Positions 22,864-29,038 of a stretch of DNA of 39,399 nucleotides are shown here, piece after piece. The notes under the pieces are model-generated. The model ran no database searches. It had not been told where the DNA came from and saw only the letters and a program-made list of their open reading frames with translations. The DNA lies in assembly GCA_052390275.1 (NCBI GenBank), contig JBQTHD010000039.1, positions 1-39,399 of the forward strand, read 5' to 3'. Origin of the DNA: JBQTHD01 sp052390275 (GTDB lineage Bacteria > Actinomycetota > Acidimicrobiia > Acidimicrobiales > AC-14). Position 1 is the first letter of the stretch; the number at the start of each line of letters is the position of its first letter. The translations under genes and the position numbers were made by a program.

Positions 22864-24255
22864 CTATCGGCGGCCGCGGGCGGTGCGGCGCCTGGAGGTG
22901 GGACGGGCGGCGGAGCGGTGACGCACCGAGGTCCGAACCGGACCGGAGTCGCCGGGGGGGGCTGAGGTGGCGTCGTGGGTACCGCTGGCCAGAGCGTCGA
23001 GGTCGGGGGTGTGAAGGAGGGCGCGGTAGCCGAGACGGCGGGCCATGTCCTCACCGCCGCCTTTGGCGTCGGAGTCCACCAGGGTGACAACCAGTCCAGC
23101 CGCACCCCCCCGGCCGGTGCGCCCGGACCGGTGAACATGATCTTTGACGCTGCCGGCCAGGTCGAAATGGACCACCGCTGCCACGCCGTCAACGTGAATC
23201 CCTCGGGCGGCCACGTCGGTGGCCACCAATGCGGCCACTTTTCCGGTGGAGAAGGAGGCCAGAGCTCGCTCCCGCTGGGCCTGGGACCGGTCTCCGTGGA
23301 TGGCCTCGGCGGATACCCCAGCCTTGCCCAACTGCTTGGCCAATCGGTCGGCGCCGTGCTTGGTGCGACAGAACACCAGAGCAGGCCATTGCCGGGTGAC
23401 AATTCCCGCGGTCACGTCGACCCGGTCGAGGCGGTCAACCTTCCAGAAGATGTTCCGATTGGAGGGACCGTCGGGGTCGGCCGCCATCTCGTGGCGGACA
23501 GGGTCCCGCTGGTAACGGGTGATCAGGGCGTTGACCTCGCCATCGAGGGTGGCCGAGAACAACAGCGTCTGGCGGTCGGGCCGGACCTGGTCGAGCAGGC
23601 GGCGAACCTCGGGCAAGAAGCCCATGTCTGCCATGCGGTCGGCCTCGTCCACCACCACCTGGGCCACGTCATCGAGGACGATGTCACCCCGGGTCACCAG
23701 GTCAGCGAGTCGGCCCGGGCAGGCGACCACGATGTCGGTGCCTCTACGCAGGGCGCCGACCTGGGCTCCGTAACCGACCCCGCCGTAAACGGCCAGCACC
23801 GATGGCCGGCCTCGGCCGGCAAGCAGGTCCAACTCCGCCGCCACCTGCGCTGCCAACTCCCGGGTCGGCACCAACACCAGAGCGGTGGGGCGACGGGAGC
23901 GCGCCCCCGACTTGGCAGAAGCCACCGGCTGATGGGCCCCGCGCCGTTGACCGGGACGGCCCTGACCCGAGCGCCCCCCGGGGCGACCACCGCCGGTGAA
24001 GGCGTTGGTGGCTTCCGGTGTGGGGTCGGCGGTGGTGGTGGCGACACCCGGTGAGGCCAAGATGGCGGCCACCAAGGGGATGCCGAAAGCGATGGTTTTA
24101 CCGGATCCGGTCGGGGCCCGACCGCACACGTCCCGCCCGGCCAGCGCGTCGACCAGGGTGGCGGCCTGGATGGGGAAGGGCTCGGTGATGCCCCGAGCGG
24201 CCAAACGGTCGGAAATTCCCGCGGGCACGCCAAGGTCAGAAAAGCTGGAAGACAA
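22864..24255 (-). CDS. DEAD-box RNA helicase
   Basis: A 463-residue ATP-dependent RNA helicase from TTG 24255. Motifs in order: the upstream aromatic/Q motif (FSDLGVPAGISDRL to GITEPFPIQ), Walker A APTGSGKT (47-54), VPTRELAAQV, a DEAD box in VVDEADRMADMGF, LFSATLDG, RGIHVDGVAAVVHFD and HRSGRTGRGG. These proteins remodel RNA structure and take part in ribosome assembly, RNA decay or cold adaptation. A Gly/Arg/Gln-rich insert (about 83-125, GRPGGRSGQGRPGQRRGAH) sits between the Walker A and PTREL motifs, and the C-terminus is Arg-rich. The frame is open to 24342, but TTG 24255 has GGAG eight bases upstream and begins right at the conserved SSFSDLG, so I prefer it. Confidence 0.93.
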   Translation of the reverse strand: MSSSFSDLGVPAGISDRLAARGITEPFPIQAATLVDALAGRDVCGRAPTGSGKTIAFGIPLVAAILASPGVATTTADPTPEATNAFTGGGRPGGRSGQGRPGQRRGAHQPVASAKSGARSRRPTALVLVPTRELAAQVAAELDLLAGRGRPSVLAVYGGVGYGAQVGALRRGTDIVVACPGRLADLVTRGDIVLDDVAQVVVDEADRMADMGFLPEVRRLLDQVRPDRQTLLFSATLDGEVNALITRYQRDPVRHEMAADPDGPSNRNIFWKVDRLDRVDVTAGIVTRQWPALVFCRTKHGADRLAKQLGKAGVSAEAIHGDRSQAQRERALASFSTGKVAALVATDVAARGIHVDGVAAVVHFDLAGSVKDHVHRSGRTGRGGAAGLVVTLVDSDAKGGGEDMARRLGYRALLHTPDLDALASGTHDATSAPPGDSGPVRTSVRHRSAARPTSRRRTARGRR

Positions 24256-24619
24256 GGGATCGACTCCGATCAATGGGGTATGGCCGACGAACCGGCACAC
24301 CCGGAGCACGACCCGCCGGCGCAGAGCCGACCCGGTGACCATACACGCATCGCCCCGCCGCCTCCGTCATCTTTCGTCGGACCGCCGGAGCGTCCGATCG
24401 CCGGACGGCCCCATCGCCGGACCGTCCCATCGCGCTGCTGAGCGCACCCGGACTGTCAGCGTCGGGGATCTTCTCCCGACTGACCACCACCCGTGGCGGA
24501 CTTGACGGCCGAGAGAGTGGAACTGGTCTTCAGCAGTGGTCCCAATTCGCAGATGCGATGACGGGGGCTTGGCATTAGGCGAGTGCTATCAGCATGCAGC
24601 CAAACCGGTAGCGTGGCCT
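24256..24619. other. 364-bp divergent intergenic region
   Basis: This lies between the helicase start (minus) and the second vapB (plus). From about 24380 to 24432 it holds imperfect repeats of a CATCGCCGGAC-type unit. No protein frame here looks real. It probably carries the helicase 5' leader and promoter; DEAD-box genes often have long leaders. I see no clear promoter for the minus strand. Confidence 0.5.
24609..24614 (+). promoter_or_regulatory. Possible -10 element of the second vapBC pair
   Basis: TAGCGT lies five bases before the antitoxin ATG at 24620 and matches TAnnnT. No clear -35 is seen. A leaderless mRNA is implied. Confidence 0.35.
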
Positions 24620-24856
24620 ATGCCAACACTTCACCTCCGAAACGTCCCTCCTGAAATTGACGCCGTCCTGACTGATGAGGCTCGGGCCCTGGGAATTTCC
24701 AAGAACCGGCGGGCCATTGACGCCTTGCGGCGAGGCCTCGGGTTTGATCAGGTCGAACGGGCCGCCCTGGTTTCGGCTATTCGGGCCGGGCGCCCGTCGG
24801 TCAACGTGAATGTGGCCGAGTTGATCAGGGAGGGCAGACCTGACGCCCGGGGATGA
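24620..24856 (+). CDS. vapB: FitA-like RHH antitoxin
   Basis: A 78-residue ribbon-helix-helix antitoxin. MPTLHLRNVPPEIDAVLTDE and GISKNRRAIDALRRGLG correspond to the DNA-binding part, and ERAALVSAIRAGRPSVNVNV with VAELIREGRPD to the toxin-binding tail. I chose ATG 24620 over earlier in-frame codons because the RHH strand begins there. The toxin gene starts ten bases after its stop. It shares TLxLRNVP with the antitoxin at 22480-22701, so the two are related. Confidence 0.9.
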   Translation: MPTLHLRNVPPEIDAVLTDEARALGISKNRRAIDALRRGLGFDQVERAALVSAIRAGRPSVNVNVAELIREGRPDARG

Positions 24857-24866
24857 CAACGGCCTC

Positions 24867-25283
24867 ATGGTGGTCGATGCGTCGGTGCTCGTGGAACTGG
24901 TGACCGAGGGCCGCCATCGCCGGGGTGCGGACGCTCTCCTCTCGCGCTACGCATCCCCGCCCCGGCTAATTCTGGTGTCGGCTGCCCACGCTCTGGTCGA
25001 GGCGATAAACGCCCTTCGACGACTGACCCGGCTTCAACTTGTTGCCACCGCAGACGCTTCGGAGGCGGTTGAGTGGTTGCGCTCCGTGGATCTGCTACTG
25101 GATCCCACCGCTCTTCGGGCCCAGCGGATCTGGGAGTTGCGAGACGTCATGACCGCTTATGACGCGGCCTACGCCGCGGCGGCTGAGGCACTGCGAGTGC
25201 CGCTGGTGACCGTCGACCACCGGCTCGCCCGGGCCTGCCGAGAAGTAGGAATCGAAGTCACCGACCTCGACGACTTCGGGTAG
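24867..25283 (+). CDS. vapC: VapC-type PIN toxin
   Basis: A 138-residue PIN ribonuclease, partner of the preceding antitoxin. Active-site acids: Asp4 (VVDASVLVEL), Glu45 (ALVEAINALRRL), Asp99 (TAYDAAYAAAAEAL) and Asp117 (LVTVDHRLA). It resembles the toxin at 22103-22483 in its second half (RIWELR, then TAYDA.Y..LAEAL). ATG start at 24867. The gene ends eight bases before the convergent Uma2 gene. Confidence 0.93.
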   Translation: MVVDASVLVELVTEGRHRRGADALLSRYASPPRLILVSAAHALVEAINALRRLTRLQLVATADASEAVEWLRSVDLLLDPTALRAQRIWELRDVMTAYDAAYAAAAEALRVPLVTVDHRLARACREVGIEVTDLDDFG

Positions 25284-25291
25284 AGGGCCGA

Positions 25292-25846
25292 TCAGCCGGA
25301 TATGAAATCGCCTACGGGGATGGCGAAGCCAGGGAGCAGCGGCGATGTCAGGACGTCTGTGTGCGCCACCTCGAGGGTCACGTCCAAGGTGAGTGACTCC
25401 GGGCTCGATCGGCGGTGCACCAGCACTTTCCGGTTGTCGGTGTCGACCAGCCACAGTTCGGCCACGCCTTCGGCTTCGTAGCGTCGGCGCTTGGTGCCGG
25501 TGTCGTAGCGCCAGGTGGAGGGCGAGCGCACCTCGGCCACCAGGTCGGGGAGGCCGTCGAGCTGTCGGGCCCCCGGCGGCGGCCGGCGGGCCTCTCTCAG
25601 CCACCACAGGTCGGGTGCGTACACGTCGGCCGGTCCCAGGCGCACGTCGACCGGCAGGGCCACCAGCCCTCGGCCGGGGGCGGCATCGGTCCAGGCCAGA
25701 AGACGGGCATAGAGCCGTCCGACGACGAGCTGGTGGGGCAGAGCGGGCTGGTTCACGATGACCTCGCCGGCGATGAGTTGGGATCCTCGAGGCCAGTCGT
25801 CTCGGGCCAGGAATTCCTCAGCACTCAGGCCCGTCACCAGCGACAT
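25292..25846 (-). CDS. Uma2 family protein (PD-(D/E)XK nuclease fold)
   Basis: A 184-residue member of the Uma2/DUF820 family of putative restriction-endonuclease-fold proteins. Seen: LSAEEFLARDDWPRGSQLIAGEVIV, HQLVVGRLYARLLAW, the metal-site pattern VYAPDLWWL with downstream PDLVAEVRSPST, and the family block YDTGTKRRRYEAEGVAELWLVD. Biological role of the family is not established; cyanobacteria and actinobacteria carry many copies. ATG start at 25846; an in-frame TTG three codons earlier exists. It lies between two vapBC pairs, convergent with the first and divergent from the second. All expected catalytic acids appear present. Confidence 0.9.
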   Translation of the reverse strand: MSLVTGLSAEEFLARDDWPRGSQLIAGEVIVNQPALPHQLVVGRLYARLLAWTDAAPGRGLVALPVDVRLGPADVYAPDLWWLREARRPPPGARQLDGLPDLVAEVRSPSTWRYDTGTKRRRYEAEGVAELWLVDTDNRKVLVHRRSSPESLTLDVTLEVAHTDVLTSPLLPGFAIPVGDFISG

Positions 25847-25938
25847 GCCTCGCAAGCTACCAATGGGGTGCGACAGGATCCACGGCCGCAGATGGTGCAG
25901 TTGGAGCTATCTCGATGCATACGTTCGTCAGCCCCGCG

Positions 25939-25944
25939 TATGCT
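25939..25944 (+). promoter_or_regulatory. Possible -10 element of the third vapBC pair
   Basis: TATGCT lies six bases before the antitoxin ATG at 25951 and matches TAnnnT. No good -35 is visible. As at the other two pairs, a leaderless transcript is implied. Confidence 0.4.
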
Positions 25945-25950
25945 GGACGC

Positions 25951-26166
25951 ATGTCACGTCGTACATCAGTAAACATCGATGACGAGTTGTTGGCAGCAGC
26001 CCGTGCTGTCCTGCGCACCAAGGGCTTGAAGGACACCATCGATGCCGCCTTCCACGAGGTAGTCCGCGCCGACCAGCGCCGCCGTTTGGTCGAACGGTTC
26101 AGAACCGGCGCCGGCATCGACGACGATGCCTTGAGCTCGGCCCGAGAGTCCTGGGTTGGCCGCTGA
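25951..26166 (+). CDS. vapB: VapB-type RHH antitoxin
   Basis: A 71-residue antitoxin of the VapB class common in mycobacteria: RRTSVNIDDELLAAARAVL (strand and first helix), GLKDTIDAAFHEVV (second helix), then a charged tail RRRLVERFRTGAGIDD with a final W. It differs in family from the two FitA-like antitoxins nearby. Its end overlaps the toxin gene by 11 bases (26156-26166). ATG start at 25951. Confidence 0.9.
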   Translation: MSRRTSVNIDDELLAAARAVLRTKGLKDTIDAAFHEVVRADQRRRLVERFRTGAGIDDDALSSARESWVGR

Positions 26167-26581
26167 CGTCCTTCTGGCCGACACGAGCCTCTGGCATCGG
26201 CGCCGTCGGCCGGAAGTGGTCGAACGATGGAGCGTGGAGGTCGGCCGGGATCGCGTCGCCACCGCCGGGCCTATTCGTCTGGAGATCCTCTACAGCGCTC
26301 GCAGCGCGGACGACTACGACGGCTTGCGCGACGAACTCGACGGCCTGATCCAGCTCACTTGTAGCGCCGACGCCGTGCGACGGGCCGAGGAAGTGCAACG
26401 CCTCCTCGCCCGCCACCGTCCGTTGCACCATCGCAGCGCCCGTATTCCGGACCTCTTGATCGCCGCCACCGCTGAGCTGGCCGGTGCCACCGTGTGGCAC
26501 TACGACGAAAACTACGACCGAATCGCCAGCCTGACCCACCAGCGCACCGAATGGATCGTGCCCCGAGGCACGATCGACTAA
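26156..26581 (+). CDS. vapC: VapC-type PIN toxin
   Basis: A 141-residue PIN ribonuclease, partner of the overlapping antitoxin. Active-site acids: Asp9 (LLADTSLWHR), Glu43 (GPIRLEILYSAR), Asp99 (ARIPDLLIAATAELAG) and Asp117/Asp121 (WHYDENYDRIA). These motifs match the mycobacterial VapC subgroup better than the other two toxins here. The start is TTG 26156 inside the antitoxin 3' end; no ATG or GTG fits before LLADTS. Confidence 0.92.
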   Translation: MAADVLLADTSLWHRRRRPEVVERWSVEVGRDRVATAGPIRLEILYSARSADDYDGLRDELDGLIQLTCSADAVRRAEEVQRLLARHRPLHHRSARIPDLLIAATAELAGATVWHYDENYDRIASLTHQRTEWIVPRGTID

Positions 26582-26627
26582 GTGCACCGCCTCGCAAGTT
26601 CCACAGGCGCCTCACCGGCTCTCGCCG

Positions 26628-26653
26628 CCGAGCGCTCGGTGATACACGCGTGT
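26628..26653. terminator. Paired palindromes between convergent genes
   Basis: CCGAGCGCTCGG (26628-26639) and ACACGCGTGT (26644-26653) are perfect palindromes four bases apart in the 116-bp gap between the third vapC and the propeller gene. They could act as a two-way terminator or as a protein binding site; neither is followed by a T run. Confidence 0.35.
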
Positions 26654-26697
26654 TACTGGCGAAGCGGAGCACTAGAGGTCGGCCGGCCAGAGCGGGG

Positions 26698-27768
26698 CTA
26701 AGCGGGCGCCGGCCAGGCCCGCACCGCCACCGGGGAGCGGCCTCCGGGGACGACGATACGAGGCGGCTCGCTTCCGTCCACCGGCACCACCCAGGTGTCG
26801 GTGACGCCGCTGGGCGCCGGCCGAGGCAGCGAGTAGGCCACCCCGCGATCATCGAGCCACTCGACCTGGTCGTCGACGTTGCGGGTCTCGGCCAGCGGGG
26901 TCTCGGTCATCGTGGCCAGGTCGAGCAGGTGAAGGCGCCACTGCACCGGGCCGAGCCCGCCGCTCACCCGCTTCTTGAACACCAGTCGGGTGCCGTCGGG
27001 CGACAGGGAGGGGCATTCGACGTTGGACCGAAGGACGCGAGCGGTGCGCCTGGCCACGTCGCCCTCCACCAGGTAGGTCTCTCCCCCGGTTCCCAAGGTG
27101 GCATAGAAGCGTCGGGCGTCGGCCGTGAAGGTCACCCCCCAGTAGTTGAAGTCGGGGGCACTAAAGGCCCGTCCGTCGCGCCGCACCTCGAACTCCTCCA
27201 GGTTGGCGATGACTTCTCCCCGGTTCATGTCGACCAGGGTGGTGGCTGTCGAGAAGCCGGCGATGGCGTAGGAGTGGCCGGAAACGAACACGGTGATGGC
27301 GCCCAGGGCGCCGCCGGGCGCCACCCGGGTGCGGCTGGGCAGCCCGCCCAGTCCGAAGCCGCCGACGGATCGGAAGCCATCGTCAAACAGCGTTGCCTGG
27401 TAGGCGATGAGCTCGCGCTCGGGAGCCAGGCAGATTCCCCGGCCGCCGGCAGCGTGGGCCACCTGGCACTGCAGCCCGGTGCGCACGGGCGCCCGGGCGG
27501 GTCCGTCGAGCGGGGTCACGGCCAGGGTGCCGAAGGCCTGCTCCCCACCGGTGCCGACGAAGCCCAGATGCGGGCCGGAGGCCCAGTCGAGCGGAGCGGC
27601 CAGGCCCGATCCGGTCGAAAATGAAACCTGAGCAGCGCCACCAGCCCGGGTGCGCTCCACCCGGTCGGCCGCCCGCACCGAGTAGCCCACCGCCACAGAG
27701 GCGCTGAGGGCGCACACGGCCACGAAGGCGACCAGCCGGGCCCGGGCCCGTCCGGTCGCGGAGGTCAC
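26698..27768 (-). CDS. Membrane-anchored beta-propeller protein
   Basis: A 356-residue protein starting with basic residues and one membrane helix (ARLVAFVAVCALSASVAVGYSV), so probably exported and anchored. The rest shows repeated WD40/TolB-like blades: TLVDMNRGEVIANLEEFEV, YWGVTFTADARRFYATLGTGG, VECPSLSPDGTRLVFKKR, LHLLDLATMTETPLAETR and VEWLDDRGVAYSLP, then DTWVVPVDG. Such propellers bind ligands or proteins; no enzyme site is visible. GTG 27768 overlaps the stop of the MFS gene (GTGA), so I prefer it over the longer frame from 27912. It is the last gene of the MoxR/VWA operon. Confidence 0.85.
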   Translation of the reverse strand: MTSATGRARARLVAFVAVCALSASVAVGYSVRAADRVERTRAGGAAQVSFSTGSGLAAPLDWASGPHLGFVGTGGEQAFGTLAVTPLDGPARAPVRTGLQCQVAHAAGGRGICLAPERELIAYQATLFDDGFRSVGGFGLGGLPSRTRVAPGGALGAITVFVSGHSYAIAGFSTATTLVDMNRGEVIANLEEFEVRRDGRAFSAPDFNYWGVTFTADARRFYATLGTGGETYLVEGDVARRTARVLRSNVECPSLSPDGTRLVFKKRVSGGLGPVQWRLHLLDLATMTETPLAETRNVDDQVEWLDDRGVAYSLPRPAPSGVTDTWVVPVDGSEPPRIVVPGGRSPVAVRAWPAPA

Positions 27769-29036
27769 GGCCGTAGCGCCGGCTGGCGGCGCAGGACCAA
27801 CAGGGCAAAGGCGCCGGCCAGAAGCAGGCCGGCGAGGAAACAGGAGATTGCCCACGAGGAATTCTGCCAGGTCCAAAGGGCGCCGAACACCACCGAGGCC
27901 ACGGCCCGGCACAGGGCCACGGCCGTGGCCAGCAGGGCCAGACCGCTACCCCGAAGCTCCACCGGCAATACCGAGCTGGCAATGGCCATGATCACCCCAT
28001 CGGTGGCTGCGTAGTAGGCCCCGAGCAGGACCAGGGAGGCCACGACCACGACGGCACCGGCGCTCTGGCTCAGCAGGACGGCGTACACGCCGGCCAGTGA
28101 CGCGTATCCGCCCACCAGCACCTTGATCCGTCCCACCCGATCGGCCAACCGGCCCAGGGGGGCGGCCAGCACCAGGTACACGGCCGCGGTGCCCACGAAG
28201 AGAAGTGGAAAGAATCCAACTCGCAGGGCAGCCCGGCGCTGTAGGGCGAGATACATCAGGTTGTCACCCACGGTTGCCAAGGCCAGGACGCTGCCGGCAA
28301 CCATCAGAGCACGGAACGGTGCTTGCTTGAGGAGGCTGAGTACCGATCGGGCCGACACCCGCATCGGGACCTTCGCCGGGGCCGGGTCGTCCTGGGGCTC
28401 CCGGTTGCGAACGAAGAGCACGAGGACGGCCAGCCCGATCACCGCGGCGCAGAAGCTCGTGACGAAGACGGCATCGAAGGCGCCCGGCGCGGTCGAGAGG
28501 ATCACGAAGGCCAGGAAGGGCCCGATCATCACGCCGGCCGTGTCGAGGGCCCGATGCACCCCGAAGGCCCAGCCCAGGTCGGCCCGGCTGCTGCTGAACG
28601 ATATGAGTGCATCGCGGGGGGCGGTGCGGATCCCCTTGCCGGTGCGGTCGGCGAAGAGCACCGCGGTGCTGGCCATCCAGTTGCTCCCGGTGACCAGGAG
28701 GCCCAGCTTGCACACAGCCGACAGGGTGTAACCGGCGGCCGCCACCTCCTTGTAGCGGCGGCGGCGATCGGCGATGGCGGCACCGACGCTGCGCAGCAGG
28801 GCGGCCATGGCCTGGTAGACACCGTCGAACAGGCCGAACTGCAGCGGCGTCCACCGCAGTTGAAACGTGAGATAGAGCGGCAGGATGGCGTTGACCATCT
28901 CCGAGGAGACGTCGGTGAACAGGCTGGTGAGGCCCAGGAAAACGACGTTGCCGGCCACGGGCCTCAGCCGGCGGCGAGGCCTGGGCCGGCCTGGCTCGGA
29001 CTCTCCTGTGGCCGGCGGTCGGCGGGTCAGGTACAT
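27765..29036 (-). CDS. MFS transporter
   Basis: A 423-residue major facilitator protein with about twelve hydrophobic helices. It begins after a 28-residue basic N-terminus with VVFLGLTSLFTDVSSEMVNA, a hallmark of an actinobacterial and proteobacterial MFS subgroup, followed by the motif-A-like loop GAAIADRRRRYKEVAAAGYT and FADRTGKGIRTAPRDALIS. The two halves are joined by a hydrophilic loop near residue 215. Substrate unknown. ATG 29036 lies two bases after the stop of the VWA gene, and its own stop overlaps the propeller gene start. The tight packing suggests transport linked to the operon's other products, or simple co-transcription. Confidence 0.92.
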   Translation of the reverse strand: MYLTRRPPATGESEPGRPRPRRRLRPVAGNVVFLGLTSLFTDVSSEMVNAILPLYLTFQLRWTPLQFGLFDGVYQAMAALLRSVGAAIADRRRRYKEVAAAGYTLSAVCKLGLLVTGSNWMASTAVLFADRTGKGIRTAPRDALISFSSSRADLGWAFGVHRALDTAGVMIGPFLAFVILSTAPGAFDAVFVTSFCAAVIGLAVLVLFVRNREPQDDPAPAKVPMRVSARSVLSLLKQAPFRALMVAGSVLALATVGDNLMYLALQRRAALRVGFFPLLFVGTAAVYLVLAAPLGRLADRVGRIKVLVGGYASLAGVYAVLLSQSAGAVVVVASLVLLGAYYAATDGVIMAIASSVLPVELRGSGLALLATAVALCRAVASVVFGALWTWQNSSWAISCFLAGLLLAGAFALLVLRRQPALRP

Positions 29037-29038
29037 CG

